Notes under the pieces: generated by a model
The model's input: only the letters and a program-made list of their open reading frames with translations
What the model was told of the DNA's origin: nothing
The model's database searches: none
DNA from: Valencia hispanica
Lineage: Eukaryota; Chordata; Actinopteri; Cyprinodontiformes; Valenciidae
Assembly (NCBI GenBank): GCA_963556495.2
Contig: OY747713.1
Coordinates: 4,251,821-4,315,820 of the forward strand
Reading direction: 5' to 3'
Length of the DNA stretch: 64,000 nucleotides
Made by a program: the position numbers and the translations under genes
Shown: positions 44,701 to 52,996 of the stretch, piece by piece
Layout: the number at the start of each line of letters is the position of its first letter
Numbering within the stretch: position 1 is the stretch's first letter

Positions 44701-47700
44701 TACTTTCTTCTCTTTTCTCCCCTTCTCTTATTCCTTCTTTCTTTTCTCTTTTTTCCCTTCCCTTCCTTCCCCCTTGTTCTCTCCTTTTTCCCTTCTCCTT
44801 TCTCCCTTCCTTCTTCCCTCTCTTTTCCCCCTCTTTTTCTTTCCCCTTCCCTTTTTATTTATTCATTTTCTTATTTATTTTACTTTTTAGCATTATTATT
44901 ATTTAGGCCATCTATTCATTTTCTTCTTATATTCTTAAAAATAGCCTCGTACCCCGAAGGAACCTCATTATCGCCTTAACAACTCCTGCCGAAGAACATC
45001 CCCTTAACATTGTTCCAACCGAAAACCCCATTCCACTTTCATTCATATATGCCTTTAGCTCTTCTCTGTGTCGTCTGTACCTCACACATTGCATAAATAC
45101 ATGCTCTACAGTTTCTCTCTCACCGCAGCACTCGCATTGGCCTGTCTGATGCTTTCCCATTAAGTTCAAAGAACTATTCAAATATGTATGCCCAAACCTC
45201 AGTCGTGTTAACACATCTTCCTCCCTCCGACTGATCCCACGTCCAGTTATAGACTCACCTACTCGGCGCTGAATAGAAAAATAAAATCGTCCCTTTCTCT
45301 CCTCCTCCCAACTTCTCTGCCAAAGTTCTTTGATTTTAGCTTTCACAATGCTCTTGACTTCCTCTTTGCTGATTTTAACTGGGAAGTTTATATCCCTACT
45401 CCGCGCACCTTGCTTTGCATATTTATCTGCCTTCTCATTCCCCTGTATCCCTATATGTGCCGGCACCCATAACAGCACCACTTGCTTTCCTGATCTATTC
45501 ACTCTGTCCATTATGTTTACTATCTCAAAAATGATGTCTTGTCTTGATACAGATTCCATACATTTAATACTCGTCAGCGCGCTACTACAGTCAGACGCAA
45601 TCACAACCTTAGCTCCCACTGACGCACTCTCCTCCACCCAAACCATCGCTAACAATAAAGCCAGCAGTTCTCCCGTGTAAACTGCCACATTGTCACTTGT
45701 TCTCTTACTGACTCTAACACCCAAGTCAGGGATTACAAAGGCAACTCCCACTCTACCATCCTCCAATTTAGACGTGTCACTGTATATTTCTAAATATTCA
45801 GGGAAGTTCTCCCAGATGTATGTTACCACATTTCTGTTGCTACAGCTCTTCCTTTCTAGCAGAGACAGATCCACACAAGGCTCAGTCAACTCCCACAGAG
45901 GGACAGTAGAAATTGGGACAACAGGGCTCAGTTCCAAATGTCTTATTCCAGCATCTCCGGCCGCTTTCTCTATAATCCACCCAAAACTGGCCAACTGTAC
46001 ACTCTCCCTCTCCTGGGTCGGTGTAAGTAGACTTCTACCAGGGTGATCTTCACTGTTCCCACACAAGTTGGCCCAATATGTAAGAGCCAGCTGCAGTCTC
46101 CTAAAACTCAAAGGCATCTCACCCATCTCCACCTGCAGTGCAGACACTGGGGTTGATCTAACAGCTCCACAACATATCCTCAGGGCTTGATATTGAACAG
46201 CGTCCAGTTTCTCCAAATTACTTTTGGCTGCTGATCGATATACAACACATCCAAAATCTAAAACAGACCTAATTAATGCTACATATACAGTTTTTAAACA
46301 ACTTCGACTAGCTCCCCAGTCCCGTCCTCGAAGGCACCTCATTACATTCATTACTTTTTTACATTTCTCCACAACTTTATTAATATGTGACTTCCATGTC
46401 AATTTACTGTCAAACAGTAATCCCAAATACGTAAACTCACTCACCCTCTCCAAATTTCTCCCATACAAGGTAAGATTAACATCACTACCCACTTTCTTCT
46501 TGGTAAAAAACATAACCTTCGTTTTATTCACTGAAAATCTAAAACCCCACTTCAATGACCAGGCTTCAACCTTATCAATGGCTTGCTGCAACTTCTTAAC
46601 AATATATTTCAGATTCCTACCCCTCTTCCACATTATTCCATCATCCGCGAACAGAGACACCCCAACTGAGGATTCAACATTACAAAATATTTCATTAACC
46701 ATAATGGAGAACAATACTGGACTCACTATACTGCCCTGAGGCGTACCATTTTCTACCACATACTTAGAGCTAAACTCCTTTCCTACCCGAACTGAAATAC
46801 GCCTACTTGACAAAAAACTCTTCACCCACCTTAGCATTTTCCCCCGAATACCCATTTGATGTAATCTTATAACCAAACCTTCCCTCCACATCATGTCATA
46901 AGCTTTCTCAACATCGAAGAAAACTGCCACCAAACACTCTTTGTTAATTTGAGCCTTCCTAATTTCATTCTCTAAAATCAAAGAGGAGTCTGTTGTGCTC
47001 CTACCTCTCCTAAAACCATATTGATGACTTTTAAGTAAGGCATTTCTCTCCAGGAAATAAATTAGTCTATCATTAATCATTTTCTCCATCACCTTCCCAA
47101 CATGCGATGTCAGAGCTATAGGCCTATAGCTTTCTGCTGCAGAAGGGTCTTTTCCTGGCTTACAAATAGGAACAACAATTGCCTCCTTCCATTGATCTGG
47201 CAAATTACCCTCTTCCCATACTTTATTATACAGCTTCAGCAACACCCTTGTACATCTATCACTCAGGTTCCTCAGCATGCAGTAGCTAATATCATCCTCT
47301 CCAGGGGTTGTATTACTACACTTATTCAACGCTCTATTCAGCTCCCACATACTAAACTCATCATTAATCGCATTGTCACAATACCCAACATCCTCAAGAA
47401 TATCCAAACATTTTCCAACTATCTTTCGTCTTGCTCTTCTTTCCTCCACTGTTAAATTATCATTGCTATGGATTTTAACAAATTGTTGCACTAATAACTC
47501 CGATTTACCCTTACTATCCAGAATTATTCTATCACCACATGACATTACTGGGTATCCAAAACTTGCCTTATTCCCTGCCATTCTCTTTATAGTCCTCCAG
47601 ACTTGACCCACAGACATTTGTCTTCCTAAGGTATCACAATATCGCCTCCAATATTCCCTCTTAGTTTCTTTAACTACTTTCCTTACAACTGCAAGCTTCC

Positions 47701-50700
47701 TTTTGTAATCACAAAGGTTTTGAAAACAGTGGTTTCTCTTAAAGACCTTAAAAGCTTTATTCCTGTCTCGAATAGCTTTGGTACATTCATCTGACCACTA
47801 AGGAACACACTTATTTTTACCCTTTCTTCCTTTCTTCTTTATTGTTTGCTTTGCTGCTCCTAAAATTGCATTACACAGAAAACTATAAAAATTTTCCACA
47901 CTTGCATCTACATTCACCTCTTCCATTTCTTTGTCACAAATATAACTGAATCTATCCCACTTAACTTCACTAAAACACCATTTCCCTAATCCTTCCATGC
48001 AAACTTCCTCAACATTGAAACCCAGCTCAACTTCAATAGGGTAATGGTCGCTACCTATTGTTGTCTCTTTATCAACCTGCCATGTACAAATTCCTGCAAT
48101 AGACTCAGATACTAAAGTTAGATCCACAGCTGACTCATTACCATTCTGAATATTAATCCGTGTTCCACTCCCATCATTCAAACAGACCAAATTCCTTACA
48201 TCCAAAAGTTCCCCAATAACTGATCCATTCTCATCATTATGCCCACCCCACAATGTGTTATGTGCATTAAAATCCCCACAACATATTACTTTCCCCTTCA
48301 AATGAACACTAAGTTCCTGCAAATTCTCCAGTGATAGTCTTCTACAAGGATTATAAAAATTTACCAAAGTAACTTTCCCCTCCCTCATCCATACCTCCAA
48401 TACAACAAACTCAAGCAGTGTCCCCTTCCCTATTACCCTATACTGTATTCCATTTTTAATAAATATTGCACAGCCTCCACCACTACCTTCCTGTCTATCC
48501 CTACGCACACACTCATACCCTCTAATACTAAAATCCAAAGATGGTCTAAGCCATGTCTCCTGAACACATATTAGATCTGGTCTCCGCTTACTGTTCTCCA
48601 CATACCCTTTCAACTCCTGGCCATTCGCCATTAAACTTCTTGCATTCCATTGAATGATAATCAGGATATCTTATCAACTTCCCCTCCCAATCCCACCCTC
48701 TTCTCATCCTCCAACCTTTTGTTTACTTGCTCCCAAGAAATATTCACACCCAAATACTTTTCTGCTCCCTTCACAATAATCTTAATTTTATCAGTCTTAT
48801 GCTTGGCCTGATCTGCACAGTTTATAACATAGGCTAGAAACACAATCAAATTATCCATCGATAATTTATTACTTTCATCCACATTCTGCTGTCTTCTACT
48901 ATCACCAGTCTGATCACCACTCCCTCCTGGGTTCTGCTCTTGTACTTTTCTCACTGCTTCTGCATAGGAAATACTGCTTGCAACTTTCACCTTCTGAATC
49001 TCCACTGCTTTTTTTCTAACTTCACACCCTCCATATGTTACCGCATGCTGCTCACCACAATTACAGCATTTAAAGTCACAATTTCCCCCACACTCCTCTA
49101 CTCTGTGATCTCCACTACATCTAGGGCATCTCTGCTTCCCCCTACAGACTGCTGCCACATGACCATACAGTTGGCACTTGTAACACCGGAGAGGAGGAGG
49201 GACAAACTCTCTCACAGGGAAACTCAAACAGCCAACTTTAACCTTTTCAGGGAGTACTGCACTGTCAAACTCCAGCAATACCGATAAACTCTCCACATTT
49301 TGGCCATCAACACGCCTCCTCAATCGCTTGATTGCTCTCACTCCTCCCCCCAAACATTGTCTAAACTTCTCCAGATCCTCATCCAAAGGGATGCCTGTAA
49401 TGACACCACGCACTTCCTTCTCCCCAATTACTCTCCTTTCACTCACGCTCACCCTACAGACATGCTCCAATTGCAACGCTTTCTTTTTCTGCTCTTCTGA
49501 AGTACAAATAATCAACAACCTACCATCTCTTAGCACTTTTGCCAGCTCTATATCTCCTAGCTTTTTCTTCAAATCTTTAGATAACGCTATCAGGCCCACA
49601 TTTCTAAACTCATTCTCCTGTCCAAATTTGAGAATAACTTTAGGATTCTGCTGCTCCCTACCTACCTTTTTGCAACCCACATCACTACTCTCATCTAAAC
49701 TACTCCCTTCCAGGCCTCGCTTCCTACCCTGATTTGCGATCATTCCCACCCCAATCCTACTCCTCACGCTCAAACTCGATCTACCTAAGTCATGACTAAA
49801 GTCCATCTCGTCCTTGTCACCGTGAGCCTGGGAAGCCATCCCGGCCCAGTCACAAATCGGATTATGCCAACCACCTCTCGGGCTCGCCTCACACGTTTTC
49901 TGCTGCGGCGCGAGTCAATCCAACACGGGTCCAAACAGAGCCGTCTAGGTTGCCACTCATGCCGCGAGTTGTGACTGAATGAGAATGGCTTAAATATACT
50001 GAGGAGGAGTGAACGTGGCAGGGAGCAGACTAAGGACTAATTAGAGAGAAGCAGTTGCAGGTGAGAGGGAGAGAGCAGGTGGAAACAATCAGTAACTGGG
50101 CAAGGAGGAAACAGAGAGGGAGGCAGAGAACAAAACATAAGAAATGACTAGACAGAGATAAACCTAAGAAGGCATAAGGAAAGACTAAACACAAAGTGGT
50201 AACTAGGAATAAAGAAGACTAAGAGACTGAAGCACTAATAAACATAACAAGAGAAGAGGGAAACATAACAGAAACACAATAAACTTTAGAAAGAATGAAA
50301 GAAAGTTAATAAATATGGAATGAACCAAAAACACGTGAAACTAAAGATACAAGCACCTGAGGGTAAAAGAGGGAGAGAAAACGTAATTGGAAAGAAAAAC
50401 TCAAGTCACACAACTTTACCTCAATAAGACCATACAAACAGCTAAGAACCATGACACCCAGAGCAGCAAGAGATCTACTGGACGTTCTGGCCTTTAGGGA
50501 CTGCTTCATGCTTTACTATCAGACTGGCATGAACTGATTCTTCATGAGCTGAACAAGAAGATTGAATGTGTGGGTTTGTGTGCGTGTATGCGTGTATGCG
50601 TGGGTAACGCATGTGTGTTTACCAAAACCTCCTTCATAAAGTTAAACTGAGAAACAGAGCAGACAAACAGGAAATATCACCTAGCGTTTCAGCTTGTTTG

Positions 50701-51089
50701 TCACTCCCTGGTGTTTCTATGTGGTTTACGCTTGCCTCCATCCATTTTCAATTTTTACGTGAAATAACTTAAAAGTTACTTAACATTTTGGAAAATGTTT
50801 TTGCGTAAGAACACGTTTTTTTTTGGGTACATACTAAGAATCTAAGAGTATATAATCTTGTGTGTATTTTTTGTTCATTTTTCGGTTAATGTCTGAATCA
50901 CTCCACTGATCATCCTTCACATTACTGGTGAATATCCAGTAAAAAGAATCAGAAACATAATTAAATATTGAACACAGAGCTGATTAAATATTTTCCAAAA
51001 AGTTTAACTTTTGTTTATCAAGGTTTGAATCAGTTTATGGTAATTTTACTGTTCTTACCTCTTGTGTTTCTCTGTGGTTGGCTCATCAT
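37554..51089 (-). CDS. C-type lectin receptor gene B (intact six-exon model)
   Basis: Exons 51059-51089, 38550-38672, 38352-38429, 38075-38226, 37832-37959 and 37554-37719, all with AG/GT borders and matching phases, total 678 bp and 225 residues. Residues 1-31 are cytoplasmic (MMSQPQRNTRG..., no tyrosine motif), 32-48 the membrane segment (VVLLVLGSLLAAALIIF), 52-77 a stalk and 78-225 a CTLD. The CTLD has GLFWVGLMDSKEDGRW, the EPN triplet (FGGEPNNWAGEN) linked in this family to mannose-type sugar binding with calcium, and NWDD in the WND position. One of the inner cysteine pair is absent (HEDL where EDC is usual). Seven N-glycosylation sequons lie outside the membrane. Intron 1 is about 12.4 kb, filled with nested transposons. 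CD209/asialoglycoprotein receptor-like; ligand unknown. Confidence 0.87.
39126..39335 (+). pseudogene. Harbinger transposase C-terminal remnant (outer element)
   Basis: Encodes ARFNTAHCRARCAIERINGV, LKRRFACLNYLR and ACIVLHNIATK, the C-terminal block of the DDE nuclease of PIF/Harbinger transposases, including the final catalytic glutamate (IER). Upstream coding sequence is decayed or deleted. Harbinger transposase works with a separate Myb/MADF-type partner. Confidence 0.8.
39700..39997 (+). pseudogene. Harbinger transposase remnant (nested element)
   Basis: After a start region the frame jumps to QQRVFNYRLSRARLVVEDAF, then GIWSAQWRMFHRRLEVNPEVV and REVFMAHFSEEGAVPWQ, which is the C-terminal end of a Harbinger DDE transposase. 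The catalytic N-terminal two thirds are missing and there is a small internal deletion after EVV where the LHN block should be. It cannot be active. Confidence 0.82.
40651..42055 (-). CDS. MADF-BESS protein of the nested Harbinger element
   Basis: Four exons in phase with GT-AG borders: 41926-42055, 41529-41789, 41160-41303 and 40651-40913 (798 bp, 265 residues). Exons 1-2 encode a MADF domain (MEDKLIVAVCNVRELFDPSS, RKRSDLIWRKISEDIGV, then CKKRWKTLRDTYVRQ), a Myb/SANT-like DNA-binding fold. Exon 3 has two SDQPGPSSA repeats. Exon 4 has a basic stretch (PPRKRRRQQ, a likely nuclear signal) and a BESS-like protein-interaction region (DDEMHFLLLCLHPLLKRVSP). In Harbinger elements this partner binds the termini and brings the transposase to the nucleus. 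No stop or frame break was seen although the transposase beside it is dead. Confidence 0.85.
42368..44150. other. Rest of outer Harbinger element, no gene recognised
   Basis: Mostly AT-rich with scattered short frames that show no domain. A GC-rich palindrome lies at 42534-42555. The sequence from about 42510 to 43880 may be another insertion, but I cannot define its ends. Confidence 0.4.
44661..44860. repeat. Poly(A)/(TA)n and 150-bp polypyrimidine tract
   Basis: A run of A then TATATATATA (44664-44702) is followed by about 150 bases that are almost pure C/T on the plus strand. It lies in the 3' untranslated region of the Nimb-like LINE, so the LINE RNA would be purine-rich here. Such mirror-prone homopyrimidine DNA can form triplexes. 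Confidence 0.85.
44927..48670 (-). pseudogene. LINE ORF2: endonuclease, reverse transcriptase, RNase H with one stop
   Basis: The endonuclease begins QWNARSLMANGQ (48652 on) and has CVQETWLR, VTLVNFYNP, ICCGDFNAHNT and GSDHYPIEV. Reverse transcriptase has PIALTSHVGKVMEKM, FFDVEKAYDMMW, GTPQGSIVSPVLFS and SLFADDGIM (FADD in the catalytic site). RNase H has YSDTS, ELLAL, ASDCSSAL and HIGIQGNEKADK, then a CCHC-like motif (CECCGERETVEHVFMQC). The frame is open from 48670 to 44927 except for TAG at 47800-47798 (KCVP*WSDE), where the family normally has tryptophan. The endonuclease motif starts before any AUG in frame. Confidence 0.88.
48661..49839 (-). CDS. LINE ORF1 gag-like protein with three zinc knuckles
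   Basis: An intact 392-residue frame, start at 49839 (MASQAHGDKDEMDFS). The middle part has an RRM-like stretch (VILKFGQENEFRN...LLIICTSEEQKKKAL). Zinc knuckles follow: CYKCQLYGHVAAVC, CPRCSGDHRVEEC and CCNCGEQHAVTYGGC. This is the usual ORF1 of I- and Jockey-type LINEs, which binds the LINE RNA. It ends with TGA at 48663-48661 directly against the start of the ORF2 catalytic sequence. Confidence 0.88.
   Translation of the reverse strand: MASQAHGDKDEMDFSHDLGRSSLSVRSRIGVGMIANQGRKRGLEGSSLDESSDVGCKKVGREQQNPKVILKFGQENEFRNVGLIALSKDLKKKLGDIELAKVLRDGRLLIICTSEEQKKKALQLEHVCRVSVSERRVIGEKEVRGVITGIPLDEDLEKFRQCLGGGVRAIKRLRRRVDGQNVESLSVLLEFDSAVLPEKVKVGCLSFPVREFVPPPLRCYKCQLYGHVAAVCRGKQRCPRCSGDHRVEECGGNCDFKCCNCGEQHAVTYGGCEVRKKAVEIQKVKVASSISYAEAVRKVQEQNPGGSGDQTGDSRRQQNVDESNKLSMDNLIVFLAYVINCADQAKHKTDKIKIIVKGAEKYLGVNISWEQVNKRLEDEKRVGLGGEVDKIS
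50571..51058. other. Upstream side of gene B intron 1, no gene recognised
   Basis: Contains a TGTG/CGTG-rich microsatellite-like stretch at 50577-50625. No coding exon or clear repeat termini were found. Confidence 0.45.
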
Positions 51090-51285
51090 GTTGAGACCTC
51101 AGATTTTGTCCAAATATCGGAAACAAGTTTATTCTTCAAACCTCCTAGTTCAGGTGAAGCTCTGTGACTAATTTAAAGTTTCAGACTCTATATAAATGCT
51201 ACTCTGTTGGCCGCTTCAGGAAGAATTCAATTGATCAGCTTCAAGAGAAACAACAAGAAGAGGTTTGGCTCCAGCTCATTGGTTT

Positions 51286-51323
51286 GCAGCATTTCCTCTT
51301 TGTAATCAAAGAGGAAATGCTGC
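51286..51323. other. Perfect 17-bp hairpin with 4-base loop
   Basis: GCAGCATTTCCTCTTTG at 51286-51302 is followed by TAAT and then its exact reverse complement at 51307-51323. It lies about 200 bp upstream of the gene B first exon. No transposon termini surround it. It could be a small foldback, a structured RNA element or a degenerate microRNA-like stem, though 17 bp is short for the latter. Confidence 0.9.
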
Positions 51324-51589
51324 TCTTTCTGTTTGTGGTCAGTCAATTGATTCTCTATGAGATCTTCTTTCCTTGCTGTTTTTAGTATTATTAATTAGCC
51401 TGGTAGTAGAGACAGGAGGCTGGATGGTGTAAAAATGTGTTATTGATCACGGGCTGAGTTGTAACACTGGTATTTTGCAGTAGGTGGTGTTGCTGCACCG
51501 TTAGTCTAGAATGTGACACACATGGGCGCTGAGAAGTATGGAGGACCAAAACTGACATAATTAAGAATAAAAGCAGAAATATATCTATT

Positions 51590-51915
51590 GTTTTTCCTTT
51601 TCCTTATACATGCATTTTTGCAAAGAAATGTATATACTTTGTTTTTCCTTTTCCTTTATATGTGCATTTTCTTCAAGAAATGTATATACTTTGTTTTTCC
51701 TTTTCCTTAAATGTGCATTTTTGCGAAGAAATTTATATATTTTGTTTTTCCTTTTCCTTTTATATGTGGATTTTCTTCAAGTAATGTATATATTTTGTTT
51801 TTCCTTTTCCTTATACGTGCATTTCCATCAAGAAATGTATATATTTTGTTTTTCCTTATATGTGCATTTTCTTCAAGAAATATATATATTGAGTTTTTCC
51901 TTTTCCTTATACATC
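51590..51915 (+). repeat. Degenerate tandem repeats in the left arm of the foldback
   Basis: About six units of roughly 45-60 bp built on TTTTTCCTTTTCCTTATATG, then TGCATTTTCTTCAAGAAATG and TATATA. The complementary array occupies about 52560-52940 in the right arm. Copy boundaries drift and units vary in the CAAGAAATG/GCGAAGAAATT part. Confidence 0.85.
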
Positions 51916-52150
51916 CATTCCTTATTTTTACATTCCCTCGTCTCCTCTTTTTACTTTTCCTTATGCATTTCTGCCTCATTATGCAAATGAGGAGGGCTGC
52001 CCTTCTTGGTGCAGCTCCTCTACTATTGGTCAATAAACAGGAAGGAGCAGGATCCATGTGCAGATTGATTGTGCATGATTGCGCTTTTGGCTTCAGTTTA
52101 GCAACCAAAGTAAAGTTATGGAGGGAGCACAAAGACGGTCTGTGTCGGAG

Positions 52151-52375
52151 TTACGTGTGCAAGCGACAAGCCACTTCCTCCAAAATCTGGAGAACTAATG
52201 GGTCAGCTTCATTTTCCGTGTCTGTAGCTAACTGGAGTAGCCTCTCACCCAAAATGTCTACGCGAAACAATAAATAATCGTCACTGACTCTATTACTTTC
52301 AGCTAAGATAGCAATGTGCCTTAATTCTTCAGCAATCGTCTGGGACATCTCTGGTAGGAGTTCACTTTCTATCAA
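52151..52375 (-). CDS. Unrecognised 74-residue frame in the foldback loop
   Basis: Begins MIESELLPEMSQTIAEELRH and ends with EADPLVLQILEEVACRLHT. It is acidic and leucine-rich with likely alpha helices; I do not recognise the family. It occupies most of the loop between the arms and nothing of the arms. It could be a remnant of the element's own gene, or an exon captured from the host. Its reality as a gene is not shown. Confidence 0.35.
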   Translation of the reverse strand: MIESELLPEMSQTIAEELRHIAILAESNRVSDDYLLFRVDILGERLLQLATDTENEADPLVLQILEEVACRLHT

Positions 52376-52996
52376 ACAAGTAATTCTGCTGAAAGGCCAA
52401 AAGCGGAGTCATGCACAATCAATCTGCACATGGATCCTGCTCCTTCCTGTTTATTGACCAATAGCAGAGGAGCAGCACCAAGAAGGGCAGCCCTCCTCAT
52501 TTGCATAATGAGGGAGAAATGCATAAGGAAAAGTAAAAAGAGGAGACGAGGGAATGTAAAAACAAGGAATAGATGTATAAGGAAAAGGAAAAACAAAATA
52601 TATAAATTTCTTGAAGAAAATGCACGTATAAGGAAAAACAAACTATATACATTTCTTGACGGAAATGCACGTATAAAGGAAAAGGAACAACAAAATATTT
52701 GCATTTCTTGACGAAAATGCACATATAAGGAAAAACAAAATATATACATTTCTTGATGGAAATGCACGTATAAGGAAAAGGAAAAACAAAGTATATACAT
52801 TTCTTCGCAAAAATGCACATATAAGGAAAAGGAAAAACAAAGTATATACATTTCTTGAAGAAAATGCACATATAAAGGAAAAGGAAAAACAAAATATATA
52901 CATTTCTTTGCAAAAATGCATGTATAAGGTAAAGGAAAAACAAAACATATATATTTCTGCTTTTATTCTTAATTATGTCAGTTTTGGTCCTCCATA

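Larger units (their letters stand above)
44549..49963 (-). mobile_element. Nearly intact Nimb/I-type LINE
   Basis: A 5.4-kb element flanked by a perfect 13-bp target duplication GCGAGTTGTGACT (44536-44548 and 49964-49976). On the minus strand it has ORF1 (49839-48661), ORF2 (endonuclease, reverse transcriptase, RNase H; 48631-44927) and a purine-rich 3' untranslated region ending in GAAGAAGAAG next to the duplication. Only one stop codon breaks ORF2, so it is a recent insertion. The presence of RNase H and three zinc knuckles points to the I superclade; Nimb is my best guess. Confidence 0.92.
44396..50455 (+). mobile_element. Small TIR element (GTCATG...CATGAC) hosting a LINE
   Basis: It begins GTCATGATTAGTAGATGGGA, followed by CCCAAAAGCAGC, and ends CATGAC at 50455. 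The start resembles the 62361-62671 element read on its minus strand (GTCACGAGGTG, then GGACCCAAACGCA). Without the LINE it would be about 650 bp. No transposase is present. The target duplication is unclear here, though the related copy has 8 bp. Confidence 0.6.
44237..50570 (+). mobile_element. LTR fragment related to the solo LTR at 60955, interrupted
   Basis: The two outer segments (44237-44394 and 50456-50570) align with the solo LTR at 60955-61398: both have TGAATGCATC(C/T)AGG, a GTCA-CACC..GACAGA phrase, and then CTGGCCTT..GCT and TATCAGACT.GCATAAAC/GAAC. About 6 kb of later insertions separate them. The right boundary is not certain. Transcription of gene B intron 1 could be affected if it kept promoter activity. 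Confidence 0.6.
51537..52996. mobile_element. Large foldback (long-TIR) element
   Basis: Inverted arms of about 560-610 bp: 51537-52100 and 52386-52996. The outer ends begin TATGGAGGACCAAAACTGAC on both strands. Each arm contains an array of degenerate repeats of about 55-60 bp and a distal unique part (CCTGCTCCTTCCTGTTTATTG and its complement). A spacer of about 285 bp separates the arms and holds a 74-codon frame. No target duplication is apparent. Length and structure fit a foldback DNA transposon; the superfamily is unknown. Confidence 0.88.

Noticed and set aside
44543..44979. Serine/leucine/phenylalanine-rich frames
   Set aside because: Produced by the polypyrimidine tract in the LINE 3' untranslated region.
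49300..49732. Plus-strand frames over the LINE ORF1
   Set aside because: Antisense shadows of the zinc-knuckle ORF1 on the minus strand.
51610..52277. Phenylalanine/tyrosine-rich frames of 126-188 codons
   Set aside because: Translations of the pyrimidine-rich tandem repeats in the foldback arms, mirrored in the other arm; not genes.
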